Notes under the pieces: generated by a model
Seen by the model: only the letters and a program-made list of their open reading frames with translations
What the model was told of the DNA's origin: nothing
The model's database searches: none
From: Deltaproteobacteria bacterium RIFCSPHIGHO2_02_FULL_40_11
GTDB lineage: Bacteria; Bdellovibrionota; JACOXK01; 2-02-FULL-40-11
Length of the DNA stretch: 6,265 nt
Direction: 5' to 3'
Assembly: GCA_001798105.1 (NCBI GenBank)
Contig: MGRI01000068.1
Span: 2,388 to 8,652 of the forward strand
Position numbers and translations under genes: made by a program
In this document: positions 1 through 6,034 of the stretch, in pieces
Position numbering within the stretch: position 1 is the first letter of the stretch
How the letters are laid out: every line of letters starts with the position of its first letter

Positions 1-581
1 AAATTTTAGATTTTGGATGTGGCATCGGCATGTTTTTAAACCATGCGAGAGAAAGAGGCTGGGATGCCTGGGGTATTGACCTGGATCCAGAAAGAATTGC
101 CTATGGCAAAAAACAATTTGGATTAAATCTTTTTCAAGGAGAACTTGAGACGCACCATTTTCCAAAAGAAACATTTGATGTCGTAACGCTTCGAAATGTT
201 TTAGATCATTTGGCTTCGCCACAAAATACCTTAAAAGAAATTCAAAGGATTTTAAAAAAAACAGGGCTTGTGTTTATCAATGTGCATGATGTCCAAGGCT
301 GGAGAGCACAAAAATATAAAGAAACATGGAATGCCCTTTGGCCTCCGCTTCATTTACATTATTTTAGCCATCAAACTTTAGAACGTATGTTGGAAAAGGC
401 AGGATTAAAATTTTATCGCGTTCCAGGCGTGAATTTGAAAGAAGGGATTAAGCTTTTGGCAGTCCGGCAAGATGCCCCCTATCAGCGCTCTACCGCTCGA
501 AAAGTTTTTGAAAAAGCGGTTTATACCCTTGTTCAAAAACTTCATTTCTTTTCCTTCTTCTTTTTCTCCGGATGCAAATGA
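1..581 (+). CDS. Class I SAM-dependent methyltransferase (partial, 5' end outside window)
   Basis: The C-terminal part of a methyltransferase that uses S-adenosylmethionine. The reading frame is already open at base 3, upstream of the first visible ATG (base 30), and there encodes the SAM-binding motif I ILDFGCGIG, so that ATG is internal and the true start lies before the window. Further landmarks are the acidic loop GIDLDPE (bases about 75-95), motif II with FDVVTLRNVLDHL, and the post-III strand GLVFINVHD. Next comes an aromatic segment, PPLHLHYFSHQTLERML, ending in EKAGL; this arrangement is typical of Methyltransf_23/11-type enzymes often found among cell-surface or small-molecule methylases. 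The acceptor substrate cannot be read from the sequence. The C-terminus ends in a phenylalanine-rich tail (FFSFFFFSGCK) produced where the gene overlaps the 3' end of the opposite-strand penicillin-binding protein gene by 40 bp. Family is well supported; specific function unknown. Confidence 0.88.
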   Translation, partial: ILDFGCGIGMFLNHARERGWDAWGIDLDPERIAYGKKQFGLNLFQGELETHHFPKETFDVVTLRNVLDHLASPQNTLKEIQRILKKTGLVFINVHDVQGWRAQKYKETWNALWPPLHLHYFSHQTLERMLEKAGLKFYRVPGVNLKEGIKLLAVRQDAPYQRSTARKVFEKAVYTLVQKLHFFSFFFFSGCK

Positions 582-2851
582 CATGTCGCTTTTGGTTGCG
601 TGCCTTCTATAAAGACTTCTTCAAATGTTTCTGGGCATTTTTTTGTTGCGACTTCTAGCGTTTCTGGGTCAAGTTTGATCGATACACTATTTTCCGGGAC
701 TTCAAATTCTCCCTGTGGGCGGAGGTGGATGGCATGTTTCATAAACCGTGCCCAAAGGGGAAGTGCAGCCTGTGCGCCCGTTAACCCCAGGCTTTTTTCT
801 TGGTCCAGCCCCACCCAACTGACAGCCACCAAATTCGGTGTGTACCCTGCAAACCAGGCATCCATGTATTCGTTTGAGGTCCCTGTTTTTCCAGCCAGCG
901 GGCCTTCCAACCCAAAATATTTTACACCCAGCCCTGTCCCCTGCTGAATTACACCCTGTAAGGCGTGTGTAATTAAATAAACGGCTTCCAGAGAGGCCAC
1001 TTTTTCTAAATGTACAGAATGAGATTCTAAAATTTTTCCCTGGGAATCTGTAATATATTTTATGGAAATTGGGGTGGCACGTACCCCTTGGTTGGCAAGC
1101 GTCCCATAAACAGTTGCCATCTCTAAGGGAGAAACTTCAATGCTGCCCAAGGCAATCGATGGCACAGCTAAAATTTTTCTGTGTATGCCAAGCTGCATCG
1201 CCTTTTTTGCAATTTTTGAAATCCCAACTTCAATGGCAACATGTGCAGTCGGGATATTAATTGATTTTTCAATGGCTCTACGCAGCGTCACCGTTTCTTC
1301 TTTTGTTTCTTCTTCATAATTTTGAGGGGTCCAGGTTTGATCATGATACGTATGTGTAAAGGGCGCTGTAGAGCGCTTGGTAACAAGTGTATACTGTGCA
1401 GGCTTTTCCTCGAAAGCTGTTAAAAAAACAATGGGCTTAAATAAAGAGCCCGGTTGTCTTTTGGCCTGAACCACGCGATTAAATTGAGTTTGATCAAAAT
1501 CTCTTCCGCCGGTAATGGCTCGAATAAATCCTGTTTGAGGTTCCAGTGCAATGAGTGCGGCTTGCAGTTGGTCATTCATCACTTCTGTTTTTAAATTCGG
1601 ATGCGCCACTTCTAATGCTTGTAGTGTTTTTTGAACTGCTTCATTTGCGGTGATTTGGCTGTCGGGATCTAAAGTTGTAAAAATTCTTAAACCCTGTGTC
1701 GTTAAAACTGTTTGAGAATAATCTTTGGAAAGCTCTCTTTTTACAAAATCAACAAAATAAGGTGCAATGTTTTTAATTTTTTGAATTTGCTTTGGATAGA
1801 GCGTTTCATTTTTGGCAGCTTCAAGCTCGGGCTTTAAAATAAGTCCGTTTTCAAACATTTTATCTAAAACCAAGTTTCTGCGTTGTAGAGCATTTTTAAG
1901 TCGACGGTACGGAGAATGAAGCCAAGGATTTTGAATGATTCCTGCCAACATGGCACTTTCAGAAAGGGTTAAATCTTCCAAGTCTTTTGCAAAATAATGC
2001 TTGGCCGCGAGCGCCATGCCATGAATCGAAGCTGCTCCACGTTGTCCTAGGTATACTTCATTAATATAGGCTTCTAAGATTTTATCTTTCGAATAACGAC
2101 TTTCCACCAAAAGCGCCATGAAAGCTTCATTTATTTTTCGAATATAACTTCTTTTTTGGGTTAAGAAAAAATTTTTGACCAATTGTTGGGTCAGCGTAGA
2201 TCCGCCTTGAACAATGCCTCCCGCTTTTAAGTTGGATAAAAAGGCTCTTAAAATCCCTTTGGGGTCGACACCTGAATGTTCTAAAAAACGCGTATCTTCA
2301 ATGGCAATAATTGCATTTAAGAGATTGGCAGGGACAGCTTCCAATCGGACAACCGTTCGGTCGGATCGAATCCCCCGAAAAAATTCTGTAATGAGCTCTG
2401 GTTCCAAATTAAATGTATAAATGTCTTCATCCTTTTCATTTTTAATTTCTAAAACCATGTTTTCTGAAACCAAAAGCTTTACAAGTATGCCCGCGATTGC
2501 ACCTGTGGGATAATCGAACGCGTTTAGATAAATTTTCCAAACCATTTCTGAGGGAGACATTTGTTCGATTTGATAGGTTCCGACGCGCGTAGGAGGATCC
2601 ATCATTTTTTGATACCCCAAGCGGTTTAGTTTTCTTTCCAGAAAAAATGTTTGAACATTAAGGCCCGGGAAAACCGGGGTATGGTCAGAATATACTTTGG
2701 AGGGAATATCCCAGGTCAACGCCTCAAAGCGGTTTTGGACAATTTGATCTAAGTGACGAATGTATAGAAAAAGGGAAATAAAAAGGATCAAGAAACAAAC
2801 ACCTGCGAATGAAGAAAATTTTTTAAGGAAGCTATGGGCGTGTAAATTCAA
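542..2851 (-). CDS. mrcB: Bifunctional class A penicillin-binding protein, PBP1B type (GT51 + transpeptidase)
   Basis: A 769-residue murein synthase that polymerises lipid II into glycan strands and cross-links the peptides in the periplasm, anchored by one N-terminal membrane helix (about residues 16-30). Residues about 51-150 look like the UB2H domain of E. coli PBP1B (KVYSD, a later FDYP, and a LEPELI segment before the catalytic domain). The GT51 domain (about 170-345) has EDTRFLEHSG with catalytic Glu185, GGSTLTQQLVKN (217-227), RKINEA with the second Glu at 242, and KDKILEAYINEVYLGQ (255-270). The transpeptidase has SLFK (active-site Ser469, Lys472), SIN (530-532) and KTGT (655-658). 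The C-terminus carries Cys739 and Cys757, then a Lys/Glu tail. The length is usual for the family. The start is TTG: no in-frame ATG occurs until residue 83, GAGG lies 8 nt upstream of the TTG, and an in-frame TGA lies further upstream. The domain assignment is firm; mrcB rather than mrcA naming rests on the UB2H-like region. Confidence 0.95.
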   Translation of the reverse strand: MNLHAHSFLKKFSSFAGVCFLILFISLFLYIRHLDQIVQNRFEALTWDIPSKVYSDHTPVFPGLNVQTFFLERKLNRLGYQKMMDPPTRVGTYQIEQMSPSEMVWKIYLNAFDYPTGAIAGILVKLLVSENMVLEIKNEKDEDIYTFNLEPELITEFFRGIRSDRTVVRLEAVPANLLNAIIAIEDTRFLEHSGVDPKGILRAFLSNLKAGGIVQGGSTLTQQLVKNFFLTQKRSYIRKINEAFMALLVESRYSKDKILEAYINEVYLGQRGAASIHGMALAAKHYFAKDLEDLTLSESAMLAGIIQNPWLHSPYRRLKNALQRRNLVLDKMFENGLILKPELEAAKNETLYPKQIQKIKNIAPYFVDFVKRELSKDYSQTVLTTQGLRIFTTLDPDSQITANEAVQKTLQALEVAHPNLKTEVMNDQLQAALIALEPQTGFIRAITGGRDFDQTQFNRVVQAKRQPGSLFKPIVFLTAFEEKPAQYTLVTKRSTAPFTHTYHDQTWTPQNYEEETKEETVTLRRAIEKSINIPTAHVAIEVGISKIAKKAMQLGIHRKILAVPSIALGSIEVSPLEMATVYGTLANQGVRATPISIKYITDSQGKILESHSVHLEKVASLEAVYLITHALQGVIQQGTGLGVKYFGLEGPLAGKTGTSNEYMDAWFAGYTPNLVAVSWVGLDQEKSLGLTGAQAALPLWARFMKHAIHLRPQGEFEVPENSVSIKLDPETLEVATKKCPETFEEVFIEGTQPKATCHLHPEKKKKEKK
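545..569. other. 25-nt pyrimidine tract inside the convergent gene overlap
   Basis: The + strand is uninterrupted C/T here. It encodes the Phe/Ser tail of the methyltransferase on + and the poly-Lys/Glu tail of the penicillin-binding protein on -. Both C-termini are low-complexity because they share the same DNA. No hairpin is evident at this gene junction, so neither gene has a visible intrinsic terminator here. Confidence 0.6.
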
Positions 2852-2911
2852 TTTCTTGACCTCAACGTTGTAAATTGGTAATCAAATCAATATCTTAGTT
2901 ATAGGGGAATT
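2852..2911. promoter_or_regulatory. Divergent intergenic region between the PBP gene and the DUF507 operon
   Basis: These 60 bp separate two divergently transcribed starts and should hold the promoters of both transcripts, unless these lie inside the flanking genes. I see a TTGAC at 2856-2860 on +, but no well-spaced -10 box follows it, so no promoter is called. Ribosome binding sites flank the region on both sides: GAGG for the minus-strand gene and AGGGG (2903-2907) for the plus-strand gene. The role is inferred from layout only. Confidence 0.35.
2860..2863 (-). promoter_or_regulatory. Ribosome binding site supporting the TTG start of the PBP gene
   Basis: GAGG on the minus strand (CCTC on +) lies 8 nt before the TTG at 2851-2849, a good Shine-Dalgarno spacing. 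With an in-frame stop further upstream and no ATG until residue 83, it decides the rare start codon. Confidence 0.65.
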
Positions 2912-3190
2912 ATGAAAATTAAACAAGATCAAGTCGAAAAAGTTTGCCGGATGGCACTCGAAGGTTTAAAAGAGAAAAAAATGATTAAATTAAAAGCACC
3001 TGAAAGGGTTGTTTTTGATGCCATGGTTTCTACGGTTTTAAAAAACCTTGATGAAGAAAACCAAATTGACCAAAAAGCGCATGAGCTTTTGGAAGAAACC
3101 CTCTCTACGCTTCCAGAAGATGTCGATCGACAGAAAATGTATATGTTGATTAAAAGAAAATTGGCAAAAGATCGAGGATTTGTTTTATGA
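2912..3190 (+). CDS. DUF507 family protein, first of a tandem pair
   Basis: A small 92-residue, charged, probably all-helical cytosolic protein with no signal peptide or membrane segment. It resembles DUF507 and its downstream neighbour: it opens with KIKQDQVEKV, has a central acidic LDEENQID (46-53) matching AAADEID in the neighbour, a proline turn LPED (67-70) matching IPEG, and ends in a basic/acidic helix with LAKDRG (84-89) matching LAKRG. The function of DUF507 is not established, so none is assigned. The ATG is preceded by AGGGG 4 nt upstream. Its stop overlaps the next start in ATGA (3187-3190), which implies translational coupling and a matched amount of the two products. It is probably the first gene of a three-gene operon. 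It is the more divergent member of the pair, so the family call is less certain than for the second. Confidence 0.8.
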   Translation: MKIKQDQVEKVCRMALEGLKEKKMIKLKAPERVVFDAMVSTVLKNLDEENQIDQKAHELLEETLSTLPEDVDRQKMYMLIKRKLAKDRGFVL

Positions 3191-3462
3191 TGCTCACCGA
3201 AGATCGCGTGTCGCACTTGGCGCATTTAATTAAAGATAAAATTTGGAATGATGATTTGGCAGATTTTACAGAGGATGCTGCAGTTTTAAGGGAGATTAAG
3301 CGTGTTTTTACAAAATACTTTGCAGCGGCAGATGAAATTGATACCATCGTTCGACAAAAAATTTATTCTCAGAAAAAAAGTATTCCTGAGGGATCGAGAG
3401 ATTGGGATATTTTGTATCGAAAATATTTTGAAGAAGAATTAGCAAAGCGGGGTGTTTCATGA
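3187..3462 (+). CDS. DUF507 family protein, second of a tandem pair
   Basis: A 91-residue soluble, helical protein that fits DUF507 closely: LTEDRVSHLAHLI at residues 3-15, LREIKRVF (34-41), DEIDTIVRQKI (49-59) and the characteristic IPEGSRDWDILYRKYFEEE (66-84). Its biochemical role is unknown. The gene overlaps its upstream paralogue by 4 nt and the downstream outer-membrane protein gene by 4 nt (ATGA at 3459-3462), so all three are likely translated from one message. Two adjacent ATG codons could serve as start (3187 or 3190); GAGGA at 3174-3178 lies 8 nt from the first, which favours 3187. The pair looks like an old duplication, with weak identity but shared layout, and a heteromeric complex is a reasonable but unproven idea. 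Confidence 0.88.
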   Translation: MMLTEDRVSHLAHLIKDKIWNDDLADFTEDAAVLREIKRVFTKYFAAADEIDTIVRQKIYSQKKSIPEGSRDWDILYRKYFEEELAKRGVS

Positions 3463-4844
3463 AACGTTTCAATTGGATGATTGTTTTTGGAATGATGATT
3501 CTGCCTGGGGTTGTCCATGCAGATTTTTCGTTTTATTGGAGAGATCAAAATGCGCTGCACTATGAGTATCGCCATTTGATTGGATTAGACTTAAATAATA
3601 GCTCAGCGTCAGACAGTGTTGGAAATAGCCGTGCGTATTCCACCTTTCGCCTTCGCATGAAGCCTTCCATGAGTATTACAGATCGGCTCCTGATTCATAG
3701 TTTATTTGATGCTTATGTGTCTCCCAATAATACTGTTTCACAAGAAGAAGGTGCGCAAGCTGGCGGCCAAGCCACAGATACCAATAATTATGGCCCGAGC
3801 CTTGGGTCTTTGCCCAGATCTATATTTGGCGGATCGAATGGGTATGGCACTTCTGCATTTACCGCAGGCGATAGCAATTTCATCATTAAAAGTCTTTTTA
3901 TGGAATACATCGGCGATTGGGGCATTTTAAAATTAGGGCGCATTCCAAGACATTGGGGACTTGGGATTCGATATAATGAAGGACTTAATCCGAACGATAA
4001 ATTTACAGACCGAACAGATACCGCCATGTACGAATTGGGACTTGGCAATATTAAGCTCGCTGTCTTACTTTCTAAAGTTTTGGAATCGAATTTAAATCGA
4101 CAAAGTGATGACATGACCTTGTATGAAACGTATTTGCATTATAATCAGCCTGAAAAAGACATGGATGTGGGCGCAATGTATACGTTTATGCGCCAAAGTG
4201 TGAATTTTGTAAAATTAAGCATTATTGATTTATACGCCAAGAAAAAATACAAAAAAATACGTGCAGGCGTGGAGCTGGTTACGTCTTTAGGATCTCCTGG
4301 ATCGTTAAAAGGATCCCAAGCGGCACAACTTGGGCTTGCAACAGAATTGGCTTATGATTGGACCCCTTCTATTTCTACCTTTTTAAATTTGGGATACGCT
4401 TCTCAAGCCGATATCGATCGGGGCGGAAGGCTTCAATTGTTTGCGTTTGACAGAAACTATGACATCGCTTTTTTAATGTTTAATCAACCGATGGGGTCTA
4501 TTTCAACTTACACTGGGATTTCTGCAAGTTCCGATCCAGACACCAATGCGCTTTTTGGCGCGTATTATTTGAATCTGGCAGGTGCGTATCATTTTAATGA
4601 TCGTATTGGTACAAAATTAGGATTTACCACGGCGCAATCGCCCCTACCTTTGGTTGCAGGTGGCGGTAAGTTTTATGGTCAAGAATTAGATGCCACCCTT
4701 TGGTATCATTTCGTAGAAAATTGGAATTTGGGAGTTGATGCCGGTGTATTTATGCCTGGAAACCTCTATGAGGGAGATCCTACCAATAAGGCGAAGATTG
4801 ATCCGGCCTATGGGGTGCAAGCGTATACAACCATATCCTTCTAA
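3459..4844 (+). CDS. Outer-membrane beta-barrel protein (porin-like)
   Basis: A 461-residue exported protein. The N-terminus has a classic Sec signal peptide: MKR, a hydrophobic core and VHA with predicted cleavage after Ala21. The mature part is rich in alternating aromatic/hydrophobic strands and Gly/Asn/Asp turns and ends in AYTTISF, whose terminal Phe matches the BAM recognition signature of outer-membrane barrels. Residues about 91-137 form a Gly/Ser/Asn-rich, low-complexity stretch, probably a long surface loop. A distinctive segment follows, LKLGRIPRHWGLGIRYNEG (157-175), and later DRNYDIAFLMFNQPMGS (331-347). These recall uncharacterised delta-proteobacterial barrel proteins, but I cannot name the family or substrate with confidence. 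GGGG 6 nt upstream and the ATGA overlap fix the start and show coupling to the DUF507 pair. Porin, adhesin or assembly factor roles all remain possible; the barrel call is strong. Confidence 0.82.
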   Translation: MKRFNWMIVFGMMILPGVVHADFSFYWRDQNALHYEYRHLIGLDLNNSSASDSVGNSRAYSTFRLRMKPSMSITDRLLIHSLFDAYVSPNNTVSQEEGAQAGGQATDTNNYGPSLGSLPRSIFGGSNGYGTSAFTAGDSNFIIKSLFMEYIGDWGILKLGRIPRHWGLGIRYNEGLNPNDKFTDRTDTAMYELGLGNIKLAVLLSKVLESNLNRQSDDMTLYETYLHYNQPEKDMDVGAMYTFMRQSVNFVKLSIIDLYAKKKYKKIRAGVELVTSLGSPGSLKGSQAAQLGLATELAYDWTPSISTFLNLGYASQADIDRGGRLQLFAFDRNYDIAFLMFNQPMGSISTYTGISASSDPDTNALFGAYYLNLAGAYHFNDRIGTKLGFTTAQSPLPLVAGGGKFYGQELDATLWYHFVENWNLGVDAGVFMPGNLYEGDPTNKAKIDPAYGVQAYTTISF

Positions 4845-4883
4845 TCGGGCTGTTTTTTCTCGCCTTTTTACTTTTGCATTGAT

Positions 4884-4887
4884 AGGA
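4884..4887 (+). promoter_or_regulatory. Weak ribosome binding site of the dehydrogenase gene
   Basis: AGGA lies 13 nt before the ATG at 4901, longer than ideal. The in-frame codon at 4883-4885 is TAG, and no other in-frame start lies between it and 4901, so the start stands despite the weak spacing. The 56-bp gap from the barrel gene (4845-4900) shows no clear terminator hairpin or promoter, so this gene may be co-transcribed with the operon upstream. Confidence 0.45.
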
Positions 4888-4900
4888 TGAATCCAACTTT

Positions 4901-6034
4901 ATGGTCGATGTTGAAAAACTCAATCCAAACGACTTTGAACAAGTTGTTTATTGTAACGATCCAAAAGTCGGCCTAAAATCTATTATCGCGCTCCACGATA
5001 CGACCTTAGGTCCCGGTACCGGCGGCTGTCGATTTTATCCATATGAAACAGAAGAAGAAGCACTTACAGATGTTTTGCGTTTATCGAAAGGCATGACATA
5101 TAAGTCTGCCATCAGTCGCCTCAAATTTGGGGGAGGCAAAGCAGTGATTATTGGAGATCCTAAAAAAATAAAAACCCCAGAACTTTTAAAAAGATTTGCA
5201 GAATTTGTAAATTCGCTTCATGGCCAATACATTACGGCAAAAGATGTGGGTGTGAATGGCGCCGATTTACGTGTCATGTCAGAAGTAACGCCCCATATTT
5301 TAGGGATTGAAGGTAAAAAAGGGTCCAGCGGAGATCCGTCCATTGCAACCGCATATGGTATTTACCGGGGAATTCAAGCCATTTGCCAGGAAATTTTTCA
5401 AAAAGATTCTTTGAGGGGCATGACCTTTGCCGTACAAGGCGCAGGATCTGTAGCTTATTATTTATTAAAGCACTTTGATCAAGAAGGCGTGAACATTGTT
5501 CTGTGCGATGTAAACCCGAGCTCAATTCAAAAATGTCAAACTGTGGCGCCAAATTTAAAAATTGTAGACCCCAATGAAATTTATGATGTGGAATGCGATA
5601 TTTTTTCACCCTGTGCCATGGGGGGCATTCTAAACCAAGAAACACTTTCGCGTTTAAAGTGCAAAGTGGTTGCAGGCGCCGCCAATAATCAATTGGCAAC
5701 TCTAAAAGACGGATACGATTTACACGAAAAGGGTATTTTTTATGCGCCAGATTATGTCATCAATGCAGGCGGGATTATTAATATTGCCTATGAACAGAAT
5801 GGATACGATCAAAAAGGAGCGTTTGAACACGTTGAAGGCATTTATGATACGATGGTTCAAATTATCCGTCGGTCGAAGTCTGAAAATATCCCACCGTTTT
5901 TAATTGCAGACCTGATTGCAGAAGAAATCTTAAAAGAAGCAAAAAAAAAAGTAGTTAAATCTGGGGTCAGACCCCAAAGGGGTCTACGACCGGTAGGTCT
6001 GACCCCAAATCCTAATTTTTCTTCAATTTTGTAA
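4901..6034 (+). CDS. ldh: Leucine/branched-chain amino acid dehydrogenase (NAD-dependent)
   Basis: A cytosolic Glu/Leu/Phe/Val dehydrogenase that reversibly deaminates branched-chain amino acids to 2-oxo acids with NAD+, feeding catabolism or branched fatty-acid precursors. Alignment from memory to Bacillus leucine dehydrogenase is near co-linear: GPGTGG (37-42), MTYK with Lys68, GGGK with catalytic Lys80, TAKDVG with Asp115, SSGDPS (142-147), the Rossmann motif VQGAGSVA (178-185) with Asp203 after the second strand, SPCAMGG (236-242), GAANNQL (259-265) and YAPDYVINAGG (281-291). The usual pocket Leu40 is Thr here and the two pocket valines appear as Ile292 and Ile295, so leucine versus valine preference is open. 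The oddity is the C-terminus: after KEAKKK (residue 350) the frame crosses an A10 run and enters a palindromic repeat, giving a basic, proline-rich tail unlike the family. The true end may be near base 5954. The gene overlaps the opposite-strand protease by 23 bp. Confidence 0.93.
   Translation: MVDVEKLNPNDFEQVVYCNDPKVGLKSIIALHDTTLGPGTGGCRFYPYETEEEALTDVLRLSKGMTYKSAISRLKFGGGKAVIIGDPKKIKTPELLKRFAEFVNSLHGQYITAKDVGVNGADLRVMSEVTPHILGIEGKKGSSGDPSIATAYGIYRGIQAICQEIFQKDSLRGMTFAVQGAGSVAYYLLKHFDQEGVNIVLCDVNPSSIQKCQTVAPNLKIVDPNEIYDVECDIFSPCAMGGILNQETLSRLKCKVVAGAANNQLATLKDGYDLHEKGIFYAPDYVINAGGIINIAYEQNGYDQKGAFEHVEGIYDTMVQIIRRSKSENIPPFLIADLIAEEILKEAKKKVVKSGVRPQRGLRPVGLTPNPNFSSIL
5941..5950 (+). other. A10 homopolymer that decides the C-terminus of the dehydrogenase
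   Basis: Ten consecutive A encode the end of A347 and K348-K350. One A fewer would give the same three lysines and then TAG at 5952-5954; one A more would give KKKSS and then TAA at 5956-5958. Only the length shown keeps the frame open into the repeat beyond. Such runs are prone to assembly indels, phase variation and RNA-polymerase slippage. Confidence 0.85.
5962..6007. repeat. REP-like palindromic element with perfect 12-bp inverted ends
   Basis: The left arm TGGGGTCAGACC (5962-5973) and right arm GGTCTGACCCCA (5996-6007) are perfect reverse complements around a 22-bp centre. Nested palindromes share the same half-sites: GGGGTC-A-GACCCC (5963-5975), AGACCCC-AAA-GGGGTCT (5969-5985) and GGTC-TAC-GACC (5981-5991). 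The half-site GGGGTC or its complement occurs four times. The element is more GC-rich than its surroundings and lies between two convergent genes, only 4 bp from the stop of the protease gene. From memory, GGGGTCAGACCCC-type palindromes recur as dispersed intergenic repeats, some near REP-associated Y1 transposases; that is recall, not a search. It could also act as a terminator: T5 follows on + at 6016-6020, and the A10 run reads as T10 on -. No second copy is present in the window. Confidence 0.85.

Noticed and set aside
600..947. 115-residue plus-strand open frame
   Set aside because: It lies wholly antisense to the transpeptidase end of the PBP gene, has no recognisable motif, and is explained as a shadow frame.
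2262..2271. GGGGTC match that might be another copy of the palindromic repeat
   Set aside because: Only the hexamer matches; the flanks do not continue either arm, and it sits inside conserved GT51 coding sequence.
2856..2881. Sigma-70-like promoter starting at TTGAC
   Set aside because: No -10 box at 16-18 nt spacing; the only TATCTT-like match is about 29 nt away.
3788..4114. 108-residue minus-strand open frame
   Set aside because: Antisense to the barrel gene, whose signal peptide and terminal Phe make the plus strand clearly the coding one.
4845..4900. Possible terminator with T runs after the barrel gene
   Set aside because: There are T6 and T5 runs but no stem of useful length before them.
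5274..5699. 141-residue minus-strand open frame
   Set aside because: Antisense to the conserved NAD-binding half of the dehydrogenase; no ribosome binding site or domain seen.
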